Assembly: GCF_026153295.1 (NCBI RefSeq)
Contig: NZ_CP110615.1
Span: 3,596,001 to 3,660,000, forward strand
Reading direction: 5' to 3'
DNA: 64,000 nt
From: Rhodococcus antarcticus
GTDB lineage: Bacteria > Actinomycetota > Actinomycetes > Mycobacteriales > Mycobacteriaceae
Shown here: positions 1 through 8,572 of the stretch, in pieces
Layout: the number at the start of each line of letters is the position of its first letter
Position numbering within the stretch: the stretch's first letter is position 1
The notes under the pieces: generated by a model
Database searches by the model: none
What the model was told of the DNA's origin: nothing
What the model saw: the letters and a program-made list of their open reading frames with translations, nothing else
Translations under genes and position numbers: made by a program

Positions 1-1869
1 GCGCACCTCGCCGGCCCGCAGCGCGGCGAACGCAGCGTCGCGGTCGTCGCGGGAGGTGGTGCCGGAGACCGCGAGCGCGGGCAGGCCGGCCTCGGTGAAG
101 ACCCGGGCCATGTACTCGGCGTGGGCGACGGAGACGCAGAACCCCAGGGCGCGGATCGACCCGGGGTCGTTGACGGTGTCCCGCAGGGCACTGATGACGA
201 AACGGGCTCTGGCGTCGTTGCCGGTGTAGATCTTGGACAGGCCCGTCACGTCGTAGGCCCCGCGCGTCCACTCCACGTCCCGGAGGTCGGTGCCGTCGGC
301 GATGCCGTAGTAGTGGAAGGGGCAGAGCAGGTCCTGCTCCAACGCGTCCCACAGACGCAGCTCGTGGGCCGTCCGGCCGTCGAAGAAGGACCGGACGTCG
401 ACGCCGTCAGTGCGTTCCGGGGTCGCGGTGAGGCCGAGCAGCTCCTGGGGTCGCAGGGTGTCCAGCAGTCGGCGGTAGGTGGGTGCTTCGGCGTGGTGGA
501 ACTCGTCGATGACCACGACAGCGAACTGGGTGGGATCCAGGTCGAGGCTGGCGAGGCCCTGGATGCTGGCGAACACGTGGCGCCACTGCGTGGGCCGGGC
601 CCCGTCGACGAACTCTTCCCCGAACGAGGCGTCCCCGAGCACGTCGCGGTAGGTGCGCAGGCTCTGCTGCAGGATCTCCCGCCGGTGCGCCACGAACAGC
701 AAGGTCGGACGCGTGCCGGTGCGCTCGCACAGGCGCAGGTAGTCCAGGGCGGCGACCACGGTCTTGCCGGTCCCGGTGGCGGCCACCAGCAGGTTGCGGT
801 GACGGTCGTGGATGGTGCGCTCCACGTCCAGGGCCTCGAGCATCTGCTCCTGGTGCGGGTAGGGCCGCACCTGGGGCCCGCTCGGGGTGGGCACCACCGT
901 GAGCCGCGGGACGAGGGCCAGGCCGGCGGGCGGCGCCTCGGCGGGGTCGTCCTGGGGGACCAGGGGGTAGGCGATGTCCACCGGCCGGCGCACTCCGGGC
1001 CCGTGCGCCTCGTCGAGCGCGGCCGCGAGACGGTCACCGTCGAGGTCGGGGTCGTAGGGGACGAACGCATCGTCGTTCCAGTAGGTGTCGAAGGCGGCGG
1101 AGAACTGCCGCACCAGGGTCGGGGTGGCGACGCCGGAGATGCGCACGTTCCACTCCAGCCCGTCGACCATCGCGGCGTGGCTGAGGTTGGAGCTGCCGAC
1201 GAAGCCGGTGTCGAACCCGCTGCTGCGGTGAAACAGCCACGCCTTGGCGTGCAGCCGGGTGGAGCGGGCGTTGTAGCTGATCCGCACGTCGGCGCCGAGG
1301 TCGCGCACGAGCTGGTCGATGGCGCGGCGCTCGGTGGCCCCCATGTAGGTGGTGGTGAGCACGCGGAAGGGCACGGCGCGGTCGCGGAGCTGCCGGAGCT
1401 GGTCGCGGATGATGCGGATTCCGCTGTAGCGGATGAAGGCGCACAGCAGGTCCACCCGGTCGGCGCTGCCTAGCTCCGAGCCCAGCGCGGCCCCCAGGTT
1501 GGGCTGGTCCTTGGCGTTGGTGAGCAGGGCGACGTCGGAGAGCTTGATGGTCGGCTCGGGGATGAGCCGGTGGACCCCGGAGGACACCTGCTCGGTGAGC
1601 GTGACGAGCTGCTCCAGGGCGACGACCGGGTCCGGGGTGGCAGTGAGGCGCGTCAGCAGCTCGTTCACCGTCGCGATCTGCGCGGCGGGGTCGGCCATGC
1701 TGGACAGCGCCCTGGTCAGCGTCTCGGCGACGTGCCGGGCGAGGACCTCGGGCGCGGAGGCCCCGCTGACCGCGGCGTAGCGCGGCGTGAACGGGCTCGC
1801 CGAGAGTGCTGCTTCCAGTGCGGTCGTGTGCAGCGACTCGTACGCGCCGGCCTGCAAGTCATCCCCCAT
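1..1869 (-). CDS. PLD-like nuclease domain fused to DEAD/DEAH-box helicase (3' end outside window)
   Basis: Open from an ATG at 1869 to the window edge (623 codons visible; the C-terminus is missing). An in-frame TGA at 1879-1881 fixes the upstream limit. Residues about 130-250 form a phospholipase-D-like domain with an HAK motif near residue 211 followed by GSSNLS. A superfamily-2 helicase follows: the Walker A stretch ATGTGKT ends near residue 369, IDEFHH is near 455, then LGLTATPERTDG, and the start of the second RecA domain is visible. This order matches the PLDc-DEAD-DUF3427 family, which is normally over 1000 residues, so roughly 400 are likely missing. Such proteins occur in defence islands, and the neighbours fit. 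Expected activity is ATP-dependent nucleic-acid unwinding or translocation coupled to the PLD-like domain. The exact substrate cannot be inferred. Confidence 0.85.
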   Translation of the reverse strand, partial: MGDDLQAGAYESLHTTALEAALSASPFTPRYAAVSGASAPEVLARHVAETLTRALSSMADPAAQIATVNELLTRLTATPDPVVALEQLVTLTEQVSSGVHRLIPEPTIKLSDVALLTNAKDQPNLGAALGSELGSADRVDLLCAFIRYSGIRIIRDQLRQLRDRAVPFRVLTTTYMGATERRAIDQLVRDLGADVRISYNARSTRLHAKAWLFHRSSGFDTGFVGSSNLSHAAMVDGLEWNVRISGVATPTLVRQFSAAFDTYWNDDAFVPYDPDLDGDRLAAALDEAHGPGVRRPVDIAYPLVPQDDPAEAPPAGLALVPRLTVVPTPSGPQVRPYPHQEQMLEALDVERTIHDRHRNLLVAATGTGKTVVAALDYLRLCERTGTRPTLLFVAHRREILQQSLRTYRDVLGDASFGEEFVDGARPTQWRHVFASIQGLASLDLDPTQFAVVVIDEFHHAEAPTYRRLLDTLRPQELLGLTATPERTDGVDVRSFFDGRTAHELRLWDALEQDLLCPFHYYGIADGTDLRDVEWTRGAYDVTGLSKIYTGNDARARFVISALRDTVNDPGSIRALGFCVSVAHAEYMARVFTEAGLPALAVSGTTSRDDRDAAFAALRAGEVR

Positions 1870-1949
1870 GGTGTGAGCTCACCACGCGGCGCCCGATTCG
1901 TGCAGGAAGGCGCGGACGTAGGCCAGTTGGAGATGGTGCAGAGCTCGCT

Positions 1950-2153
1950 TCATGTGGCGGGACTGTGATCCGGGCACCCGCAGCAGTCGAGGCAGAACCC
2001 CGTGACGTTGAAGCAGGCAATGACGTCCATCTCGGGCGTTGCACAATCGCGGCAGGGGACGAAGGTGAACGCCACGTCCGCCCAGCTGAAGGGTTTGGCG
2101 GTGTCTGACGTCCGAATTCTTGCGACGGAAACGCTGGTTGGATCACGATTCAC
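1950..2153 (-). CDS. Small cysteine-rich protein (67 aa), hypothetical
   Basis: A GTG at 2153 is preceded by GGAGGT with a 9-base gap, a good ribosome binding site. Seven cysteines lie in the C-terminal half as CRDC, a lone C, then a CxxCCxC cluster, which resembles a small zinc ribbon. I do not recognise a family. It lies between the DUF2075 gene and the PLD-helicase gene on the same strand (80 bases before the latter), so it could be co-transcribed with both. Being short, it could also be a spurious reading frame. The spacing of the cysteines and the strong Shine-Dalgarno sequence are the arguments for it. Confidence 0.4.
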   Translation of the reverse strand: MNRDPTSVSVARIRTSDTAKPFSWADVAFTFVPCRDCATPEMDVIACFNVTGFCLDCCGCPDHSPAT

Positions 2154-2308
2154 TTGTCCGGCACCTCCTCGATCCTCATGGTGCTCTACCCCGCCCCGTT
2201 CGTCATTGAGCTCGAGTTCCCAGACGCCGCGCAACCAGACGCGCGGCTGCCCCGGATTGCGTGCGGAAGCCCGTCGGGCCGTGCTCGGTGGTTCGTGGTG
2301 CCGGATGG

Positions 2309-4165
2309 TCAGCGGGGGACCAGCTCGTGCAGTGCCTCCTGCGTCTCGAGGTCGGTCGAGAACAGGACGGTGCCGACCATCCCGCGGGTCAGCAGCACCT
2401 TGTAGACGTGGCGGACCAGGCGGTCGAACTGCGGCTCGGGCACCTTGGTCCGGCTGCGCATGTCCGGGTCGCGGTTGGCCTCGCGGATGGTGGTGAACGC
2501 GCCGTCCCGCCACACCAGGTCCGGCCCGAGGATGACCCCGCTCCAGTCGTACTCGAAGCCCTGCGCGGTGTAGACGCAGCCCACCTGGTCGAAGCCGCCG
2601 TCGTCGGTCGCCCACAGCGCCGAGGGGGGCGCGTTGCCGATCCGCCGGTCGCCCTTGAGGTTCCACGGCCGGGCCCAGCCACCCACCTGCACGTCCGGCA
2701 CCAGGGTCCCGTCGGGCTGGGGGTCGCTCCACGGCCAGCAGTAGCCGGCGGACATCCGCGCCGAGCAGCCCGCGTCGAGCTGGGTGCGCAGCAGGTGCTC
2801 CAGCTCCTCGGGGCCGTCGGCCACGGTCACCGCGAACTGCGGGTCCGGGGCCCAGGCACTGGGCGCGTCGTCGGTGAGCCCGAGCAGGCGCTGCACCCAC
2901 AGCAGGTACTCCTCGCTGCCGCCGCAGCGGAACTGCTCGCCCAGGTGCACGTGCTCGACGTCGATGCCGACGTGCTGGGCGTAGCGGGTGATCTGCTCCA
3001 GCGAGCCCATCTCGCCCGGGCGCACCACCTGGTGCTCGTCGAGCAGGAACACCGGCACCCGCGCGGCGGCGATGAGCTCGTCGACCTGCAGGCGGTCGGT
3101 GCGCAGCGCGGCCTTGGTGTAGCGGTCGACGGAGGTCTGCCGGATGCGGTGGGCCTCGTCGAGGATGAGCACGTCGAGGTCGTTCTCCTCGGCCGTCATG
3201 AACTGGTTGAAGTACTTGAACATGGCCTTGACCCGCGGGTTGCGGTGCCCGGCGACCTTGCGCAGCGTCTGGGTGAACGAGCGTGACCCGGTGGCGTGCA
3301 GGACGGTGCGACCCTTGCGAGCCAGGTCGCCCAGCAGGGACAGCGCCACCACGCTCTTGCCGCTGCCCGGCCCACCCGTCACGACGATGGCGCGCTTGGT
3401 GTTCGACCGACGGGACTGCTCGACGGCGTGCCGCACGAGGTCCACGGCCAGCTGCTGGTTGCCCACCAGGCGGAACTGCTCGCGCTCGCGCACCTCGTCC
3501 GCGGCCACCTTGAGCAGCTGCTTCGACGGGGCGACGGCCGAGCCGAGCAGCTGGTCGGCGGCATCGCGGCCGGGGCCGGGGGCCAGGCGGGTCTGCAGGA
3601 AGCTCACCAGCGCGCCCCGGTCGGCGCCGGTGAACAGCCGGCCGGTGGTGGAGACGGGGTAGCGGCGCAGGTCCGCGGTGGCGGCCGGATCGGTCGCGTT
3701 GTGCAGGTAGGCGAGGCCGGCCAGCGCGTCCGGCTGGTGCTCCAGCGTGCGGAGGAAGTCGGCCAGGTAGGCGCAGTAGCCCTCGACCTGGCGCACCGGG
3801 TGCTGCTTGGGGCCGCCCGGCATGCCCGGCACGTCCACCAGCTCGACCGAGCCCTCGAAGCTGCGCGCCGCCGACCACTGCTTCAGCTCGACCACGACGT
3901 AGGACACCGCACCGGTGCGCGGGTGGGTGCCGCACAGGACGACGTCGGCGCGCTGGGAGGTCAGCGGCAGCTGGTACTCCAGGAGCATCTCGACCTGACC
4001 CAGGCCGGCGTCGGCCAGGTCGGCGGCGAGCACGGGCAGGCTGCGGCCCCAGGAGGTCTGCTCGGCCGGGCTCACCCCGCGCAGCATCCCGGCCAGCAGT
4101 CGCTCGATGATCGAGTCGCTGGTCATGCCGAGCAGGATCGTCGGCGTGGTGCGCAGCAGTGTCAC
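2309..4165 (-). CDS. DUF2075 / schlafen-like helicase with N-terminal PD-(D/E)xK-like domain
   Basis: 618 residues from a GTG with GGGGGA upstream. Residues 1-145 look like a restriction-endonuclease fold: D74 in RADVV and E93-x-K95 in VVVELKQW are candidate catalytic residues. The helicase part has Walker A GGPGSGKS at 264-271, a DEAH box at 336-339, DEHQ further on, and the C-terminal TAQGFEYDW motif typical of DUF2075 proteins. DUF2075 proteins are superfamily-1-like ATPases related to the schlafen group and common in defence islands. The first ~145 codons and about 45 bases of upstream DNA are duplicated at 6677-7155, almost base for base. Role in phage or plasmid defence is an inference from context. 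Confidence 0.85.
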   Translation of the reverse strand: MTLLRTTPTILLGMTSDSIIERLLAGMLRGVSPAEQTSWGRSLPVLAADLADAGLGQVEMLLEYQLPLTSQRADVVLCGTHPRTGAVSYVVVELKQWSAARSFEGSVELVDVPGMPGGPKQHPVRQVEGYCAYLADFLRTLEHQPDALAGLAYLHNATDPAATADLRRYPVSTTGRLFTGADRGALVSFLQTRLAPGPGRDAADQLLGSAVAPSKQLLKVAADEVREREQFRLVGNQQLAVDLVRHAVEQSRRSNTKRAIVVTGGPGSGKSVVALSLLGDLARKGRTVLHATGSRSFTQTLRKVAGHRNPRVKAMFKYFNQFMTAEENDLDVLILDEAHRIRQTSVDRYTKAALRTDRLQVDELIAAARVPVFLLDEHQVVRPGEMGSLEQITRYAQHVGIDVEHVHLGEQFRCGGSEEYLLWVQRLLGLTDDAPSAWAPDPQFAVTVADGPEELEHLLRTQLDAGCSARMSAGYCWPWSDPQPDGTLVPDVQVGGWARPWNLKGDRRIGNAPPSALWATDDGGFDQVGCVYTAQGFEYDWSGVILGPDLVWRDGAFTTIREANRDPDMRSRTKVPEPQFDRLVRHVYKVLLTRGMVGTVLFSTDLETQEALHELVPR

Positions 4166-4494
4166 CAGTAGTTCCCCCGGGCAGCACGAACAGAGTCGTG
4201 CGGGTGGGGGCGTGTCCGGTGCTCACGTGCTCAGCGGGGGAAGCCAGTCGGGCCGCGGAGGTGAGGGTAGCGGGCGGGGTGTCTCGCGATACCTGGCGCG
4301 GTCCGGCAAGTGGGACACGCACTCTGCAGCGGCGTGCAGCGAAACCCTGGCTTCCACTCACTGCCCGGTGGGCTGGTCGAGCCTGTGAAGATGTCATCGA
4401 CGCATGGCCTGGGCGCAACCTCGGGCATCGAACGAGTCTGACATAGCTAGTGTCGACGTGACGTCTGTGAAAGAGCTAGCCCAGGGGGTTTGTA
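4166..4494. promoter_or_regulatory. Divergent intergenic region between DUF2075 and hydrolase genes
   Basis: These 329 bases hold no convincing gene. The first ~45 bases next to the DUF2075 start recur upstream of its truncated copy (7113-7155), so they probably include its leader or promoter. Near the hydrolase gene there is a short near-palindrome, GACA-TAGCTAG-TGTC, at 4440-4454, roughly 40 bases before the hydrolase GTG, in a position suited to a promoter or operator. AGGGGG at about 4482-4487 serves as the ribosome binding site of the hydrolase. The stretch is less GC-rich than the flanking genes. Confidence 0.35.
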
Positions 4495-6333
4495 GTGCGA
4501 ACGCTCGTCTATCTGCACGGCATCGGCAAGGCAAATTCGGACTGGCTGAGCAGCTTGAATCGCAGTCTGGTGCAGCAGGGGATACCCGCCATCGAGCAGC
4601 CGGCGGTCGCGGCTCCGACGTACGCCGACATTCTGGGGGACAACGGCCATGAGGCTGACGTCCCGGCCATGACGTACCGCGTGGACGACGACGATGGCGC
4701 ACGCCGTGATTTTGAGCGTCGCCAGGCGGCGTTGTACCGGCGGCTCAGTGCACAACCGGGAGTGCGGGGCTTCGGATTCAGACATCTCGCGGACGGCATG
4801 GTTGGCGCGGGAGCAGATGTCGCCCTCGGGGTCGACCTGGGTGTGCTCCGGCAAGTGAACAACTACGTCTGCAGCGAGGGCGTGCGAGGTGCGGTGCTGC
4901 GGCGGATCCTCTCGCACATTCCTACCAGGGGGGAGATTGTCCTGGTGGCGCACAGCCTGGGCTCGGTCATCGCGATCGACCTGCTGGATCACCTACCGCC
5001 CTCAATTCATGTCAGCCGTTTCATCACGATCGGCAGCCCCGCGAACGTCGACTCCCTGCACAAGAGCAGCGAGCGGCTGCTCAAGAAGTTCCCCTACGCC
5101 CGGGTGGACGACTGGACCAACTTCTTCGGGCCTCGCGACATTGTCCCTGCTGGGCGTGGGCTGGCGAGGCACTTTCCCGGTGCGCAGGACTTCGAGGTGG
5201 ACATCGGCGTAGCCCACGGCGCCGCGAAGTACCTGGAGCAGCCAGTGATCGCCGAGCTCGTGGGCGAGATGTTCACTGAACGCCAAACGCTCGCCGCCGG
5301 CACGCCGTCCACGGAGCTGGCTCTCCCGGTCAGCTCGGATGACGAGAACGTTCTGCTCGGCCTTGCCCTGGGTCACGCGATCGCCGCACACACCGGGAAC
5401 GCTGCGGCAGCGGAGCGTTACCGCTCAGCCCTCGGCCTCGTCCAGGACAACCTGCTGGCCCTGGCGACCGAGGTTGCGGCCTCGGCGCGCCGCGGCGTGC
5501 CCAGCGAGGTCCTGGCGTTGGCCTCTGGCCTGCCGCCGCAGGTCCCGCAGAACGTGGGGCAGAAAGATGCTGTTCTGCGGCTGACCACCCTGGCCGAGAC
5601 CAACATCATCACCCCGTACGAGATCGACACCGGCAAGGCCATGGATGCCGCGCTGCTGGACATCGCGGGCCAGCTCGGTTTCGGTGCGAACCTCGGCAAG
5701 ATGGTCGGTGAGGCGCTGGCGGAGGTGCGCGAGCACACCGGTCGCAAGGGTGTGCCGTGGGGGCGCGTGTTGAGTGGTGCCGCGGGGCTCGCGCTGATCG
5801 CGGCAGGCCCGGTGGGGCTAGCGGTAGCCATGCCCGCGGGGGTGTTCGGGGGTGCGGCCATCGCAGGAGGACTCGCCGCGTTTGGTCCGGGCGGGATGCT
5901 CGGTGGCGTGGCGATGTTCGGCGGACTCGCCGGCGCTGGTGCGGCTGCAGCTGCCGCCGCGGCCGTCAGCGGACACGGCGCCGTGTCGGCCGCGCAGCGG
6001 GCCGAGACCCTCCTAGTGCGGGTCGCCGCCCAGCGCGCGCTCCAGCTGCTCCAACTGCCCCGTGACCCCGACGTGTGGTTCGCCGTGACCAATCTCGAGA
6101 CGGCGCTCTCGTCGGAGCTCGCGCGCCTGCGGCCATTCAGTGACTCCAAGGCAGCGGGCCTCGCCGAGCGGGAGCGCGCGCTGGCCCTCGTGACGTCGCT
6201 GCTCGGCTTCCTGACGTTGCACAAGTTGGGACCTGAAGCGCTGGAGCAGCCCGAACAAGGTGCCATCCCCGAAGGCCGACCGGCGCGAGCGGCGGTGGTC
6301 AGCCTGGTGCGGCGTCAAATCGGTCGACGGTGA
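4495..6333 (+). CDS. Alpha/beta hydrolase with glycine-rich hydrophobic C-terminal region
   Basis: 612 residues from a GTG behind AGGGGG. Residues 1-250 form an alpha/beta-hydrolase: LVYLHGIG at 4-11 (oxyanion loop), nucleophile elbow VAHSLGS with Ser154, then candidate Asp215 (GPRDIVP) and His241 (GVAHG), a complete lipase/esterase triad. Residues about 260-420 are helical with no family I recognise. Residues about 421-490 are a long Gly/Ala-rich hydrophobic stretch with repeated small-xxx-small spacing, like a membrane-inserting glycine zipper, followed by a charged helical tail. No signal peptide is seen. Hydrolase plus membrane-seeking tail, next to defence-type helicases, suggests an effector attacking membrane lipids or lipid-linked substrates. 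That is inference; a housekeeping esterase is the alternative. Confidence 0.75.
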   Translation: MRTLVYLHGIGKANSDWLSSLNRSLVQQGIPAIEQPAVAAPTYADILGDNGHEADVPAMTYRVDDDDGARRDFERRQAALYRRLSAQPGVRGFGFRHLADGMVGAGADVALGVDLGVLRQVNNYVCSEGVRGAVLRRILSHIPTRGEIVLVAHSLGSVIAIDLLDHLPPSIHVSRFITIGSPANVDSLHKSSERLLKKFPYARVDDWTNFFGPRDIVPAGRGLARHFPGAQDFEVDIGVAHGAAKYLEQPVIAELVGEMFTERQTLAAGTPSTELALPVSSDDENVLLGLALGHAIAAHTGNAAAAERYRSALGLVQDNLLALATEVAASARRGVPSEVLALASGLPPQVPQNVGQKDAVLRLTTLAETNIITPYEIDTGKAMDAALLDIAGQLGFGANLGKMVGEALAEVREHTGRKGVPWGRVLSGAAGLALIAAGPVGLAVAMPAGVFGGAAIAGGLAAFGPGGMLGGVAMFGGLAGAGAAAAAAAAVSGHGAVSAAQRAETLLVRVAAQRALQLLQLPRDPDVWFAVTNLETALSSELARLRPFSDSKAAGLAERERALALVTSLLGFLTLHKLGPEALEQPEQGAIPEGRPARAAVVSLVRRQIGRR

Positions 6334-6339
6334 GCCCCG

Positions 6340-6676
6340 ACCGTCACGCCGACGAAGATCACCGCCTGGCTGGACTGCGCCCACTTCCTGACGCTGGCCC
6401 ACCAGGTCGACGACGGCACGCGCGAGGCGCCGGGCGGGGGCATGGGGGCCTTCGCCCGGCTGCTGGTCGACAAGGGCCTGCAGCACGAGGCGGCGTGACT
6501 GGCCGAGTACGAGGCGCAGGGCCTGCGGGTGCTTCGGGTGCCGGACCGGGAGCGTCGGGAGTCGTTCCAAGCCTGGGCGACTCGGGTCAGGGGAACCTTC
6601 AGCGGTGACGACGACGTGAACTACCAGACGCCCCTGGTGCACACCGGGATCAGCGGCATCGCCAACTTCCTGGTCG
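6340..6676 (+). pseudogene. Truncated second copy of the RecB-like nuclease/helicase gene (5' part only)
   Basis: Begins 7 bases after the hydrolase stop. Positions 6340 to about 6570 are nearly identical to 9616-9846, the start of the large nuclease-helicase gene. After that the protein similarity continues (GISGIANFLVG against GIRGIADFLLR) but the bases diverge, so the source was a homologous allele rather than a very recent copy. The start codon region is missing, and codon 58, a TGC cysteine codon in the intact gene, is TGA here (6496-6498). Homology stops abruptly at about 6676, where an inverted fragment of the DUF2075 gene begins. Not expected to make a protein. Confidence 0.88.
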
Positions 6677-7112
6677 GATGGTGCTCCAGCGTGCGGAGGA
6701 AGTCGGCCAGGTAGGCGCAGTAGCCCTCGACCTGGCGCACCGGGTGCTGCTTGGGCCCGCCCGGCGTGCCCGGCACGTCCACCAGCTCGACCGAGCACTC
6801 GAAGCTGCGCGCCGCCGACCACTGCTTGAGCTCGACCACGAGGTAGGACACCGCGCCGGTGCGCGGGTGGGTGCCGCACAGGACGACGTCGGCGCGCTGG
6901 GAGGTCAGGGGCAGCTGGTACTCGAGCAGCATCTCCACCTGGCCGAGGCCGGCGTCGGCCAGGTCGGCGGCGAGCACGGGCAGGCTGCGGCCCCAGGAGG
7001 TCTGCTCAGATGGGCTCACCCCGCGCAGCATCCCGGCCAGCAGTCGCTCGATGATCGAGTCGCTGGTCATGCCGAGCAGGATCGTCGGCGTGGTGCGCAG
7101 CAGTGTCACCAC
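6677..7112 (-). pseudogene. Truncated second copy of the DUF2075 helicase gene (first ~145 codons)
   Basis: Reads from a GTG near 7112 and matches the first ~145 residues of the protein encoded at 2309-4165 with only a handful of changes (for example a Phe-Glu-Cys for Phe-Glu-Gly). Similarity ends after TLEHHP, at the junction with the inverted RecB-helicase fragment. The open frame continues about 18 codons into antisense DNA before stopping. About 45 bases of upstream DNA are copied too (to about 7155). It keeps the nuclease-like motif with E and K but lacks the whole ATPase. A short chimeric protein could still be made, but decay is the simpler reading. Confidence 0.85.
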
Positions 7113-7483
7113 TGTGTCCCCCGGGCAGCACGAACAGAGTCGTGCGGGCGGGGGCTGATCTGCGCGGAGCGCGCCGACTCTTCAGCTCTAAACCCAACTT
7201 CGCCACTTCACCCCGTCAGGTGAAGAGCTCAGCGGTGAAGTAGTGGGCATGGACGGCAACGGACCTCGTCGAGCTCCTCGATCTCCTCGTCGTGAACTGG
7301 AAACTCATCGCGGGGCAGCACCGCCTTGGGGGCTTGATGACGGGAAAAACGGGCAATCGGTGACCGGATGGTCAGATGCCGGAAAAAACAGTCGCAGGGT
7401 GGCGGTGGGCGGCTGGCCACGACGGGGTAGAGGCGGTCGGCGGGGTACGTCCTACCTGGTTGATCGGGACGTCAGCCGCGGTG
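7113..7483. other. Gene-free stretch after the duplicated fragment, with inverted repeat
   Basis: No credible gene in these 371 bases. To about 7155 it repeats the DUF2075 leader. At 7206-7225 there is an inverted repeat, CTTCACC, six bases, GGTGAAG, followed at 7234 by another GGTGAAG, which could be an operator or an attachment-like site. An open minus-strand frame at 7229-7420 is short and atypical, and I do not call it. Confidence 0.4.
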
Positions 7484-8476
7484 TCACTGGCCCTGTGCCG
7501 TCCGCCAGGCCTGGGTGATCTCCGGACGCAACCGCCCCCGGTCGGACACTGCGAGCCCTTGCTCGCGCGCCCAGGCCCGCACCTCGGACGTGCTGGGCAG
7601 CTCGACCGCCGCAGGGCCGATCCGCGCCACCGCGGCCTGCTCCTCCGACGCCCAGGCGTGCGCAGCGGCGAGCCAGCGGTAGGTCCACTCCTCGGCGGTC
7701 TTGCGGTTGTCGCAGAACACGATCGGGATGGTCGGCCAGCGCACCTGCAGCTCCGCCAACCCGTCGGCCACCGTCGCCGGCTGTGCCCACTCCTGCTTGA
7801 AGATCGCCGGGTAGCGGTCCTCCACGACTACCGCGGCCCGGCCGAGGGTGGCCAGCTCGGTGAGGGCGAAGCGCAACCGCCCGCTGGTGAGGCTGGAGAC
7901 CAGGTCGGTCAACGACTTCCGCTCCACGGCGGCCACCACCTTCCCGTCGAGCTCCACGGCGTAGTCCCCGCAGGCGAGCGCGCGCTTCGTGGTGCGCACC
8001 TGCTGGCCGGGGAAGGAGTACGCGTAGCGCTCGTGGGCATCGACGACGACGTCCAGCTCCACGATGCCGGCGGCCCGCGCGGTGGGCAGCCGCACGTTCG
8101 GGCGCGCCTGCTTGCGGGTGCGGGGGGACTGCCAGAACACCATCTCCCGCCCGCGCGCCACGGTGAACACGACCTGGGAGCGGTGCTCGCGGGCCCGGTC
8201 GGCGACGACGTCGATCGCCGCACCCCGTCGGGCGCACGCGCGCAGCGGCACCCGCTCCACCACGTCCGGCTCCGCGGGCCACTCGTCGAGGGTGACCGGG
8301 TGGCAGTACAGCGCCGACGTCCGCGGCCAGGTCCCCTTGGTGCGGAACACCAACCCGTCGCCCAGCGGCAGGAGCAGGAGGTACGGCAGCGAGCTGTCCG
8401 GGTCCGGGTTGCGCGCGATCACCAGCTCCACGAGGGCATCCTGCCGCAGGGGGGTGCACCGGCCGGTGCACGTCAT
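7484..8476 (-). CDS. ERCC4-type nuclease with Lsr2-like DNA-binding tail
   Basis: 330 residues from ATG 8476. The central domain carries the ERCC4/XPF nuclease signature: D147 (VVVDAHERY), GDY at 170-172 and VERK at 184-187 followed by DL. The residues at about 298-325 (EVRAWAREQGLAVSDRGRLRP) resemble the C-terminal DNA-binding domain of Lsr2, the actinobacterial xenogeneic silencer that reads AT-rich minor grooves. The fusion would direct a structure-selective nuclease to Lsr2-type sites, possibly foreign DNA. The N-terminal ~130 residues are unassigned. No strong Shine-Dalgarno sequence is seen, and upstream in-frame DNA overlaps the opposite-strand antitoxin gene, so ATG 8476 is the most economical start. 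Confidence 0.8.
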   Translation of the reverse strand: MTCTGRCTPLRQDALVELVIARNPDPDSSLPYLLLLPLGDGLVFRTKGTWPRTSALYCHPVTLDEWPAEPDVVERVPLRACARRGAAIDVVADRAREHRSQVVFTVARGREMVFWQSPRTRKQARPNVRLPTARAAGIVELDVVVDAHERYAYSFPGQQVRTTKRALACGDYAVELDGKVVAAVERKSLTDLVSSLTSGRLRFALTELATLGRAAVVVEDRYPAIFKQEWAQPATVADGLAELQVRWPTIPIVFCDNRKTAEEWTYRWLAAAHAWASEEQAAVARIGPAAVELPSTSEVRAWAREQGLAVSDRGRLRPEITQAWRTAQGQ

Positions 8477-8572
8477 GACCCACGAGCACAGCTCGACGGG
8501 GATGGATCGCGCACAGGCGGGATGTCGAACGTGGGTGTTGACATCCCTCGCGGGGCGGACGGAGACTGAGCC

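Noticed and set aside
121-1473. 450-codon plus-strand frame
   Set aside because: Antisense shadow of the PLD-helicase, whose motifs on the minus strand are unambiguous.
1950-4418. 822-codon open minus-strand frame overlapping the DUF2075 gene
   Set aside because: Most of it is an arginine/alanine-rich shadow of the DUF2075 frame. Only its last 67 codons, behind a good ribosome binding site, look like a gene.
4440-4454. Island attachment site or tRNA-linked integration site
   Set aside because: Only a short palindrome is seen. I found no tRNA gene, integrase or matching direct repeat at the island ends in the window.
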